Assembly (NCBI GenBank): GCA_913041905.1
Contig: CAJWJQ010000002.1
Span: 1 to 48,404 of the forward strand
From: GCA-2718845 sp913041905
GTDB taxonomy: Bacteria; Pseudomonadota; Gammaproteobacteria; GCA-002705445; GCA-002716945
DNA: 48,404 nt
Reading direction: 5' to 3'
The notes beneath the pieces are model-generated. The model was not told the DNA's origin and searched no databases. It saw only the letters and a program-made list of their open reading frames with translations. The translations under genes and the position numbers were made by a program. This document shows positions 41,110 to 48,078 of the stretch, in pieces; position 1 is the stretch's first letter; each line of letters opens with the position of its first letter.

Positions 41110-41415
41110 TTACCAACTCGCTTTTGTTAAACCGGGTATATCCCCACGCATAGCGGCCTTTCTAAGTTTAGATCTGCCTAATGTAAATTTTCTATAAACT
41201 CCTCTAGGTCTTCCAGTTAATGCACATCTATTTCTTTGCCTAGTTGGAGATGAGTTTAATGGTAGTTTCTGTAGTTTTTTTCTAAGTACAGCAGCTTCCT
41301 CTGTAGATATACCTGAGGTTTTTAATTTTTCTTTTAAAGACTTTCTCTTGTGTGAATGCTTCAACACCAACACTGCTCTCTTTTTTTCTCTTTGAATTAT
41401 AGATGATTTAGCCAT
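41110..41415 (-). CDS. rpsN: 30S ribosomal protein S14 (long, zinc-free form)
   Basis: A 101-residue S14 of the long type without the four zinc Cys residues: MAKSSIIQREKKRAVLV at the start, LPLNSSPTRQRNRCALTGRP and the end AMRGDIPGLTKASW. ATG 41415 is chosen, 1 base after rplE, rather than an in-frame codon 21 residues upstream that would lie inside rplE. Confidence 0.97.
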   Translation of the reverse strand: MAKSSIIQREKKRAVLVLKHSHKRKSLKEKLKTSGISTEEAAVLRKKLQKLPLNSSPTRQRNRCALTGRPRGVYRKFTLGRSKLRKAAMRGDIPGLTKASW

Positions 41416-41416
41416 A

Positions 41417-41953
41417 TTATTTAAATGGAAAGTTAAACTGTTTGAAAAGTTCCATTGCCTCCTGATTATTTTTTGCACTTGTTATGATACAGATATCTAA
41501 TCCTTTAATTTTATCTATCCTATCAAAATTAATTTCAGGGAATATAATATGCTCTTTTATTCCTAGTGTATAATTTCCTCTTCCATCAAAAGAACTTGTG
41601 CTTAAACCTCTGAAATCTCTGGTTCTGGGCAATGATATTTTTATAAGTTTCTCAAAAAAGTCATACATTTTTTCTTTTCTAAGGGTCACCTTGCACCCTA
41701 TAGGCATGCCTTCTCTTAATTTAAAATTAGCAATAGATTTTTTTGCGTATGTTAGAACTGCTTTTTGACCACTGATTTGAGTTAACTCTTGTTGCGCAGA
41801 CTCTAATATTTTTTTATCACTAACAGCAGAACCGAGTCCCATATTTAATGTTATTTTCATAAGCCTTGGTACTTCCATGGGAGATTTCAACTTAAATTGC
41901 TCCATTAAAGAAGGTACTATATTTTCTTTATAATATTCTTGATATGTGTTCAC
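41417..41953 (-). CDS. rplE: 50S ribosomal protein L5
   Basis: A 178-residue L5 with VPRLMKITLNMGLG, KKSIANFKLREGMPIGCKVT, RDFRGLSTSSFDGRGNYTLG and FPEINFDRIDKIKGLDICI. It binds 5S rRNA together with L18. It lies 1 base after rplX. Confidence 0.98.
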   Translation of the reverse strand: MNTYQEYYKENIVPSLMEQFKLKSPMEVPRLMKITLNMGLGSAVSDKKILESAQQELTQISGQKAVLTYAKKSIANFKLREGMPIGCKVTLRKEKMYDFFEKLIKISLPRTRDFRGLSTSSFDGRGNYTLGIKEHIIFPEINFDRIDKIKGLDICIITSAKNNQEAMELFKQFNFPFK

Positions 41954-41954
41954 T

Positions 41955-42272
41955 TTAAATATCTATTACCTCTTTATTAGATTTATAAATTCTTACCTTT
42001 TTACCATCTTCAAGTTTTTTAAAACCAATTTTATCTCTTTTTTTTGTAATAGGATTAAGCATCATAACATTTGAAATATGCAGGGGCATCTCTCTTTCAA
42101 TAATGCCTCCTGTTTCCTCTTTATTAGGATTTGGTTTTACATGTTTTTTTGCTAGATTTATATTAGTTACTAACAATTTATCAGGCTCAATAACTTTTAT
42201 TATTTCTCCCTTCTTTCCTTTGTCTTTCCCAGATATAACAATCACTGAATCACCTTTTTTTAATTTATTCAT
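41955..42272 (-). CDS. rplX: 50S ribosomal protein L24
   Basis: A 105-residue L24 with the KOW motif KGDSVIVISGKDKGKKGEII, then NLAKKHVKPNPNKEETGGII and MPLHISNVMMLNP. It is a starting protein for 50S assembly. It lies 12 bases after rplN. Confidence 0.97.
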   Translation of the reverse strand: MNKLKKGDSVIVISGKDKGKKGEIIKVIEPDKLLVTNINLAKKHVKPNPNKEETGGIIEREMPLHISNVMMLNPITKKRDKIGFKKLEDGKKVRIYKSNKEVIDI

Positions 42273-42284
42273 AATAAAATCTAC

Positions 42285-42653
42285 CTATAGAACCTCAGGA
42301 GCCAAGGATATTATTTTCATAAATGTTAGCGCTCTTAGTTCGCGCGTAACAGGGCCAAAAATTCTAGTTCCTAGCGGCTCTAACTTATTATCAAGTAAAA
42401 CAACAGCGTTGCTATCAAACCTTATTGCAGAACCATCAGATCTTCTAATACCTTTTTTTGTTCTAACAATTACAGCATTGTAAACTTCTCCTTTCTTAAC
42501 TTTACTTTTTGGGATTGCATCTTTTACTGCAACTTTTACAACATCCCCAATTGTTGCAAACTGTCTATGAGATCCTCCCAAGACCTTAATACACATTAAT
42601 TTCTTAGCGCCGCTATTGTCTGCTGATTGTAAAGTTGTTTGCATTTGTATCAT
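42285..42653 (-). CDS. rplN: 50S ribosomal protein L14
   Basis: A 122-residue L14: MIQMQTTLQSADNSGAKKLM at the start, then CIKVLGGSHRQFATIGDVVK, and TRIFGPVTRELRALTFMKII and SLAPEVL at the end. It is the binding partner of RsfS, encoded elsewhere in this window. Confidence 0.98.
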   Translation of the reverse strand: MIQMQTTLQSADNSGAKKLMCIKVLGGSHRQFATIGDVVKVAVKDAIPKSKVKKGEVYNAVIVRTKKGIRRSDGSAIRFDSNAVVLLDNKLEPLGTRIFGPVTRELRALTFMKIISLAPEVL

Positions 42654-42669
42654 AATATTTCTAACCTGC

Positions 42670-42909
42670 TTATTCCTTAACCAATAACCATGATTTTGTT
42701 TTTGAAATTGGCTTAGATTGTTTTATAAGAACTTGTTGACCAATCTGACACTCGTTATTTTCATCATGTATATGGAATTTGCTTGTTCTTTTGATATATT
42801 TTCCATTAACAGGATGTTTTATCTGTCTCTCAACAACCACCGTGGCAGACTTATCCATTTTATTGCTAATAACTCTTGCTAATAAAGTTTTAGTTTTTTT
42901 ATTTTCCAT
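42670..42909 (-). CDS. rpsQ: 30S ribosomal protein S17
   Basis: A 79-residue S17 with VISNKMDKSATVVVERQIKH, KYIKRTSKFHIHDENNECQI and SKTKSWLLVKE. ATG 42909 fits both the family length and a GTGAG Shine-Dalgarno-like stretch. ATG 42924 is in frame but would add five residues and overlap rpmC further. Confidence 0.95.
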   Translation of the reverse strand: MENKKTKTLLARVISNKMDKSATVVVERQIKHPVNGKYIKRTSKFHIHDENNECQIGQQVLIKQSKPISKTKSWLLVKE

Positions 42910-43096
42910 TTTTTTTGTTCTCACTTAAAACTGTTTTGACTCTGGCTATATTTTTTTTATTTACAGAAAATAAATGTGGTTTTGGATTTAATCCAGAACC
43001 TCTTTGCATGCGTAAATCAAACTTTTCTTTCATTAATTTTTTTAATTCCTCTGAAAGTTCCTGGTTAGTCTTTTTCTTATAATCTTCAAACTTCAT
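42899..43096 (-). CDS. rpmC: 50S ribosomal protein L29
   Basis: A 65-residue L29 with the helical hairpin ELSEELKKLMKEKFDLRMQR and the end RVKTVLSENKKNGK. It overlaps rplP by 1 base and the start of rpsQ by about 11. Confidence 0.96.
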   Translation of the reverse strand: MKFEDYKKKTNQELSEELKKLMKEKFDLRMQRGSGLNPKPHLFSVNKKNIARVKTVLSENKKNGK

Positions 43097-43509
43097 TACA
43101 TTATCGCTCTATTTACAAATGTTGTTATTACAGGTAATTTTGCAGCTGCCAATCTAAATGCCTCTCGCGCTATATCTTCGGTAACTCCTTCCATTTCATA
43201 TAAAACTTTACCGGGCTGTACTTTTGCAACCCAATATTCAACATTACCTTTTCCTTTACCCATTCTTACTTCTACTGGTTTTTTTGTTATTGGCACATCA
43301 GGAAAAATTCTTATCCAAACTTTGCCTCCACGCTTAATATGTCTTGTCATAGCTCTTCTTGCTGCTTCAATTTGTCTCGCAGTTATTCTTCCTCTAGTCA
43401 TAGCTTTCAACCCAAATTCTCCAAAACTTACTTTAGCACCTGAGGTTGCAAAACCTCTAAGCTTGCCTTTTTGCTGTTTTCTAAATTTTGTTTTTTTTGG
43501 TTGCAACAT
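43096..43509 (-). CDS. rplP: 50S ribosomal protein L16
   Basis: A 137-residue L16: MLQPKKTKFRKQQKGKLRG at the start, TARQIEAARRAMTRHIKRGG, VEVRMGKGKGNVEYWVAKVQ and PGKVLYEMEGV. It overlaps rpsC by 1 base and rpmC by 1 base. Confidence 0.98.
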   Translation of the reverse strand: MLQPKKTKFRKQQKGKLRGFATSGAKVSFGEFGLKAMTRGRITARQIEAARRAMTRHIKRGGKVWIRIFPDVPITKKPVEVRMGKGKGNVEYWVAKVQPGKVLYEMEGVTEDIAREAFRLAAAKLPVITTFVNRAIM

Positions 43510-44204
43510 TATTTTTCACCATTATTATTTTTATTGTGCTTGCCCTTGGTTTGTTCTTTTTCATTATCTTGCTTTTCATCTTCATGAAAAATCCAAACCT
43601 TAATACCTATAATCCCATATGTTGTTAACGCCTCTGAAAAACCATAGTCAATGTTTGCTTTTAAAGTATGCAGAGGCACTCTACCTTCTCTATACCATTC
43701 GCTTCTAGCAATTTCTGCTCCATTAAGTCTACCTCCAACATTTACTTTAATACCTAATGCTCCTAGTCTCATGGTGTTAGTAACCGCTCTTTTCATAGCT
43801 CTCCTATACATAATTCTTCTTTCTAATTGCTGGGCGATGCCTTCTGATACTAATTGCGCATCTAGTTCAGGCTTTCTAATTTCTTTTACATTTAGTTTTA
43901 CTTGGTCTTTTGGCGTACCTAAGATGGAAGATATTTTTTCTCTATATTTCTCAATATCTTCGCCTTTTTTCCCTATAACAATTCCTGGTCTTGAAGAGAA
44001 AACTGTAATTACAACTTCTTTTGTAGGGCGTTCAATTAAAATTTTACTTACTGAAGCATGCTTTAATTTTCCCTTTAAATAGTCTCTTATTTTTATGTCT
44101 TCCATCAAAAATTTAGAAAATTCTTTTGAATTTGCATACCATTTAGAATTCCAGTCAGTTGAAATACCTAATCTAATACCAGTTGGGTGAACTTTTTGTC
44201 CCAT
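43509..44204 (-). CDS. rpsC: 30S ribosomal protein S3
   Basis: A 231-residue S3: GQKVHPTGIRLGISTDWNSK at the start, the KH-domain stretch RPGIVIGKKGEDIEKYREKI, and RRAMKRAVTNTMRLGALGIK with VNVGGRLNGAEIARSEW. The C terminus after VWIFHEDE is a short, highly charged Lys/Asn/Glu tail unlike the E. coli one. It lies 2 bases after rplV. Confidence 0.98.
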   Translation of the reverse strand: MGQKVHPTGIRLGISTDWNSKWYANSKEFSKFLMEDIKIRDYLKGKLKHASVSKILIERPTKEVVITVFSSRPGIVIGKKGEDIEKYREKISSILGTPKDQVKLNVKEIRKPELDAQLVSEGIAQQLERRIMYRRAMKRAVTNTMRLGALGIKVNVGGRLNGAEIARSEWYREGRVPLHTLKANIDYGFSEALTTYGIIGIKVWIFHEDEKQDNEKEQTKGKHNKNNNGEK

Positions 44205-44206
44205 AA

Positions 44207-44548
44207 TTACGCCTCTTTCCCATCAGATACAATCACGGTTATGTGGCTGCTTCTTTTTAAAATTTGATTAACCCTTCCTCTCGCTCTAGGCATATGTCTT
44301 TTTGCCGTAGGTCCTTCATCTACAAGAATATTTTTTATAATTAAATCGTCAATATCTAAAGAATTATTATTTTCTGCATTAGCTACTGCTGACTCTAAGA
44401 CTTTAAGAATCATTTTAGAGGCTTTTTTATTATTAAAATTTAAAAACTCTAGAGCTTTATCAACCCTTAAACCTCTCACAGCATCAGCTACTAGACGACA
44501 TTTTTGTGCTGATATCCTTTGGTATTTTAATATTGCTTGTGTATCCAT
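44207..44548 (-). CDS. rplV: 50S ribosomal protein L22
   Basis: A 113-residue L22 with RISAQKCRLVADAVRGLRVD, VLESAVANAENN and DEGPTAKRHMPRARGRVNQI. The last motif forms the loop that lines the exit tunnel. It lies 15 bases after rpsS. Confidence 0.97.
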   Translation of the reverse strand: MDTQAILKYQRISAQKCRLVADAVRGLRVDKALEFLNFNNKKASKMILKVLESAVANAENNNSLDIDDLIIKNILVDEGPTAKRHMPRARGRVNQILKRSSHITVIVSDGKEA

Positions 44549-44563
44549 TATTCTGCTTTACCT

Positions 44564-44848
44564 TTACTTTTCTTTTACCTTTGCTTTTCTATCACCTGAG
44601 TGACCTTTAAAAATTCTGGTCGGAGAAAATTCTCCTAATTTATGGCCAACCATATTTTCGCTAACATAAACTGGGATATGTTGTTTGCCATTATGAACGC
44701 TTATTGTTAGTCCGACCATGTCAGGCGAAATAACAGATCTTCTTGACCATGTTTTTATGGGTTTTTTGTCATTACCTCCAACTGCTTTATCTATTTTAGA
44801 TTGAAGATGATAATCAATAAATGGTCCTTTTTTAAGCGATCTAGCCAT
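44564..44848 (-). CDS. rpsS: 30S ribosomal protein S19
   Basis: A 94-residue S19 starting MARSLKKGPFIDYHLQSKI, with TWSRRSVISPDMVGLTISVH and ENMVGHKLGEFSPTRIFKGH. It lies 4 bases after rplB. Confidence 0.98.
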   Translation of the reverse strand: MARSLKKGPFIDYHLQSKIDKAVGGNDKKPIKTWSRRSVISPDMVGLTISVHNGKQHIPVYVSENMVGHKLGEFSPTRIFKGHSGDRKAKVKEK

Positions 44849-44852
44849 AAGT

Positions 44853-45692
44853 TTATTTCCTTTTCCTCTTATTTACTCTTCGTCTAACTATCATTCCATC
44901 TGTTCTTTTATTAGAACGTGTCTTGTACCCTTTGGTAGGAGTTCCCCATGGTGACACAGGGTCTCTTCCACCAGAAGTTTTACCTTCTCCACCGCCATGT
45001 GGATGGTCAATTGGATTCATTGCAACACCTCTTACTGTTGGTCTTACTCCTAACCACCTTTTTGCTCCTGCTTTACCATAAGATTGTAAATTATATTCGC
45101 TATTGCCAACTTCACCAATTGTTGCTTTACAATTTGAATGAATCTTCCTCATCTCTCCAGATTTTAGTTTTAAAGTTACATAGTCACCCTCTAGTGCTGC
45201 AATTTGTGCAACTGTTCCTGCACTTCTTGCAATCTGCGCACCTTTTCCAGGTTTCATTTCTATACAATGCACTTGTGTTCCCACTGGTATATTTTTTAGA
45301 GGTAAAGCATTTCCAACTGAAATTGAGGAGTCTTTACCTGACATTACTGAGTCCCCTTTTTTTAAGTTTTTTGGAGAAATTATATATCTGCGTTCGCCGT
45401 CAATATATAGCAATAAAGCAATGTTTGCATTTCTATTAGGATCATATTCTAATCTTTCGACTTTTGCAGATATATTATCCTTATCTCTTTTAAAATCTAT
45501 TAAACGATATTTTCTTTTATGCCCACCACCTATATGTCTAGTGGTTATTCTCCCCTGATTATTTCTTCCGCCAGATTTCTTTGATTTAACAACCAATGAA
45601 GTACAAGGCTTGCCTTTATGTAAGTCATGGTTCTGGATTTTAACTCTAAACCTTCTGCCTGGTGATGTTGGTTTTGATTTAATTAAACTCAT
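44853..45692 (-). CDS. rplB: 50S ribosomal protein L2
   Basis: A 279-residue L2 with GRNNQGRITTRHIGGGHKRK, IARSAGTVAQIAALEGDYVT and the peptidyl-transferase-region motif GVAMNPIDHPHGGGEGKTSG. It overlaps rplW by 4 bases. Like other highly expressed genes here it is less AT-biased than its surroundings. Confidence 0.98.
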   Translation of the reverse strand: MSLIKSKPTSPGRRFRVKIQNHDLHKGKPCTSLVVKSKKSGGRNNQGRITTRHIGGGHKRKYRLIDFKRDKDNISAKVERLEYDPNRNANIALLLYIDGERRYIISPKNLKKGDSVMSGKDSSISVGNALPLKNIPVGTQVHCIEMKPGKGAQIARSAGTVAQIAALEGDYVTLKLKSGEMRKIHSNCKATIGEVGNSEYNLQSYGKAGAKRWLGVRPTVRGVAMNPIDHPHGGGEGKTSGGRDPVSPWGTPTKGYKTRSNKRTDGMIVRRRVNKRKRK

Positions 45693-45994
45693 GATTTAGC
45701 CTCTGCTTCACCATAACTAATATCAAAACCTTCTTTAAGTCTAACGTATGCTTTTTTCCAGTCTTTTGTTTTGCCATACGTTCTTCCTTGTCTTTTAAGC
45801 TTTCCATTTACATTTAGAAGCCTTACGTTATCTACTTCAACTGAAAACATCATTTCTACAGCTTTTTTAACTTCTAATTTTTTAGCATCTTTGACAACAG
45901 AAAAAACATGTTGGTTCTCGTTGTCGGCTTTAGTTGCAGCCTTCTCTGATACTCTTGGGGCAAGTATAATACTCATTAACCTTTCTTCGTTCAT
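45689..45994 (-). CDS. rplW: 50S ribosomal protein L23
   Basis: A 101-residue L23 with LAPRVSEKAATKADNENQHV, VKKAVEMMFSVEVDNVRLLN and GKTKDWKKAYVRL. It is the docking site for trigger factor and SRP at the tunnel exit. It overlaps both rplD and rplB by 4 bases. Confidence 0.97.
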   Translation of the reverse strand: MNEERLMSIILAPRVSEKAATKADNENQHVFSVVKDAKKLEVKKAVEMMFSVEVDNVRLLNVNGKLKRQGRTYGKTKDWKKAYVRLKEGFDISYGEAEAKS

Positions 45995-46569
45995 GATGTA
46001 ATGCCTTCTATTTTATCTATTATTTTTGAATCAATTATTACATTATCATATCTCATCAAATTATAAGGGTTCATGCCAAGCGGGCTAACAACCTCGATAT
46101 TTTTTAAATTCCTTCCTGCTAAGAAAACATTAATTTTTTTCTCATCTATTATTAACAATGAATTTGTAATTTTAAGCTTTGATATTTTATCTAAGAAGTC
46201 TTTTGTTTTTGGTTTTGTAACATTAAAATCATTAATACAAACTAACCTCTTCTGACGAACTAGTTCTGATAAAATACAATTAAGGGCGTTTTTATACATT
46301 TTTTTATTGATTTTTTTATTATATTTTTTTGGTGATGCTGCAAAGGTAACCCCTCCTCCTTTCCATATAGGGCTTCTTATAGTACCTGCTCTTGCTCTAC
46401 CAGAACCTTTTTGTGGTCTAGGCTTTGCTCCGCCTCCGCTAACCGCTGATCTATTTTTTTGTGCTTTAGTTCCAGCCCTATGATTAGATAAATAATCAGT
46501 AGTAACTTGATGAACCAATGATTCATTAAATTTTTTATTAAATATTTTTTTTAAGTTTACTTCTGCCAT
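45991..46569 (-). CDS. rplD: 50S ribosomal protein L4
   Basis: A 192-residue L4 with HQVTTDYLSNHRAGTKAQKN, the tunnel loop GGGAKPRPQKGSGRARAGTI and RSPIWKGGGVTFAASPKKYN. L4 represses the S10 operon in E. coli. Any such leader here would lie upstream of rpsJ or in the rpsJ-rplC gap, and I cannot recognise it. It lies 3 bases after rplC. Confidence 0.97.
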   Translation of the reverse strand: MAEVNLKKIFNKKFNESLVHQVTTDYLSNHRAGTKAQKNRSAVSGGGAKPRPQKGSGRARAGTIRSPIWKGGGVTFAASPKKYNKKINKKMYKNALNCILSELVRQKRLVCINDFNVTKPKTKDFLDKISKLKITNSLLIIDEKKINVFLAGRNLKNIEVVSPLGMNPYNLMRYDNVIIDSKIIDKIEGITS

Positions 46570-46572
46570 GTC

Positions 46573-47397
46573 TTACTCTTTATCTTTATTTTCTGGATCA
46601 GGCAAATTTTTTTCTGTGGCTTGTTTTGTTTCGGAGGACTCTTTTACTTCTTCTTTACCTTCTTTCGTTTCTTCTTTAGCTTCTTTTTTAGCTGATTTTT
46701 TAACTTCTTTTGCTTCTTCTTGAAGTTCTCCATCTTTTGTTAGAATCTCTTTTAAGGTATATTTTTTCTGAGTGTGTTTGATAATTACATTTGATCCATC
46801 ATGTCCAGGTATTGAGCCTTTTACTAATATAATATTATCTTCTGTAAATATTTTTACTATAACTAAATTTTGTATTGTGTTTTTTACATTTCCTAATTGA
46901 CCAGCCATTTTTTTACCTTTGAATACACGTCCTGGATCCTGACATTGCCCAGTTGATCCTAAAGCTCGGTGAGATAATGAATTACCGTGAGTCGCATCTT
47001 GCATTGTAAAATGATGCCTCTTTACACCGCCTTGAAAACCCTTTCCAATTGTTGTTCCAGTAATATCAACGTGCTCACCTTCTTTAAATAAGCTTAAATT
47101 AATTGATTTGCCAATTTCTAAGCCTTCAATTTCTTTATCATTTAATCTAAATTCAGTTAATACTTTTCCAGGAGTTATAGATGCTTTTTTATAATGCCCT
47201 AAAACAGCTTTATTGGTTCTTGACTCTTTTTTTTGACCAAAAGAGACTTGGATTGCTTGATATCCATCTTTTTCGAGTGTTTTTATTTGAGTTATAGTAT
47301 TTGGAGACACATTAATAGCTGTGACCGGCACTGATACGCCAGAACTATCGAAAACCCTTGTCATTCCAGCCTTTTGGCCAACCATTCCTAAACTCAT
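46573..47397 (-). CDS. rplC: 50S ribosomal protein L3 with charged C-terminal extension
   Basis: A 274-residue L3. The core (residues 1 to about 212) is normal: LGMVGQKAGMTRVFDSSG, KRHHFTMQDATHGNSLSHRA, and GSTGQCQDPGRVFKGKKMAG with the usual methylated Gln position. E. coli L3 ends near this point at 209 residues. Here about 60 more follow, mostly Lys, Glu and Ala with repeated KEE/KEVKKSAKKEAKEE-like runs, predicted to be helical or disordered. A TGAGGAT Shine-Dalgarno sequence precedes the ATG. Confidence 0.95.
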   Translation of the reverse strand: MSLGMVGQKAGMTRVFDSSGVSVPVTAINVSPNTITQIKTLEKDGYQAIQVSFGQKKESRTNKAVLGHYKKASITPGKVLTEFRLNDKEIEGLEIGKSINLSLFKEGEHVDITGTTIGKGFQGGVKRHHFTMQDATHGNSLSHRALGSTGQCQDPGRVFKGKKMAGQLGNVKNTIQNLVIVKIFTEDNIILVKGSIPGHDGSNVIIKHTQKKYTLKEILTKDGELQEEAKEVKKSAKKEAKEETKEGKEEVKESSETKQATEKNLPDPENKDKE

Positions 47398-47506
47398 TTT
47401 TTTATCCTCAAAATGATAAAGTTAATATTTTCTTAAAGTTTTATGCAAAATGTGCTGAATCTTAACATAAATTAAGGGTTTTATGTATGATTTTTAAAGA
47501 AAAAAG
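47398..47506 (-). other. intergenic gap between rpsJ and rplC
   Basis: At 109 bases this is the widest gap inside the ribosomal cluster. On the minus strand it holds TTGCAT followed 15 bases later by TATTAA, which is a weak promoter candidate, and a short CTTAA/TTAAG inverted repeat. The rplC Shine-Dalgarno sequence is at its end. I see no open reading frame and no strong terminator. Confidence 0.4.
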
Positions 47507-48076
47507 CTAATTTAGTTCAATTTGAACATCAACGCCTGCAGCTAAATCAAGCTTCATTAAAGCGTCAACAGTTTTATCTGTAGGCTCTACTATATCCATT
47601 AACCTTTTATGGGTTCTTATTTCATACTGGTCTCTAGCATCTTTGTCTACATGAGGAGATATTAATATGGTAAATCTCTCTTTTCTAGTAGGTAAAGGTA
47701 TTGGTCCTAAAACCCTAGCACCAGTTCTTTTTGCTGTTTCAACAATTTCTTTTGCAGAAATATCTATTAATTTATGGTCAAAAGTTTTTAATCTAATTCT
47801 TATTGTTTGTGCCTTAGGTTTTGTAGGTGTAGTTTTTTTAATTGATACATTAGTTTTCGTTTCAACTATTTTTGGCTCTTTTTTTTCAATAACTTTAGAA
47901 GCTGTTTTCTTTTTTGTAGTTTTTGAAACTTTTTTTGGAGCAGCGGCTACTTTCTTTTTACTTGTAGTTGTTTTTTTCTTTGTAGTTTTTGAAACTTTTT
48001 TTGGAGCAGCGGCTACTTTCTTTTTAGTTGCGGTTGTTTTTTTCTTTGTAGTTTTTGAAACTTTCTTTTCTACCAT
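47507..48076 (-). CDS. rpsJ: 30S ribosomal protein S10 (NusE) with H1-like N-terminal extension
   Basis: A 189-residue protein whose last 101 residues are a normal S10: TIRIRLKTFDHKLIDISAKE, VETAKRTGARVLGPIPLPTR and RTHKRLMDIVEPTDKTVDAL. E. coli S10 is 103 residues. The first 88 residues are extra: Lys-, Thr- and Ala-rich, with two full 22-residue repeats (residues 4-25 and 26-47, each KKVSKTTKKKTT...KKKVAAAP) and a partial third. They resemble histone H1 tails. No in-frame ATG, GTG or TTG lies between codon 1 and the S10 core (its Val codons are GTT or GTA), so the extension is not a start-site error. Only 2 bases separate it from fusA. Confidence 0.95.
   Translation of the reverse strand: MVEKKVSKTTKKKTTATKKKVAAAPKKVSKTTKKKTTTSKKKVAAAPKKVSKTTKKKTASKVIEKKEPKIVETKTNVSIKKTTPTKPKAQTIRIRLKTFDHKLIDISAKEIVETAKRTGARVLGPIPLPTRKERFTILISPHVDKDARDQYEIRTHKRLMDIVEPTDKTVDALMKLDLAAGVDVQIELN
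47897..48067 (-). repeat. 66-base tandem repeat inside rpsJ
   Basis: Two near-identical 66-base units (48002-48067 and 47936-48001) and a partial third (47897-47935) encode the KKVSKTTKKKTT...VAAAP repeat of the S10 extension. Near-identity at the DNA level suggests recent duplication and possible length variation between strains. Confidence 0.9.
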
Positions 48077-48078
48077 TT

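Noticed and set aside
41416..41478. Extended rpsN start inside rplE
   Set aside because: The extra 21 residues do not match any S14; the 41415 ATG gives the standard 101-residue protein.
44948..45439. 163-codon open frame antisense to rplB
   Set aside because: Leu/His-rich product typical of the reverse complement of a conserved ribosomal gene; no start signal.
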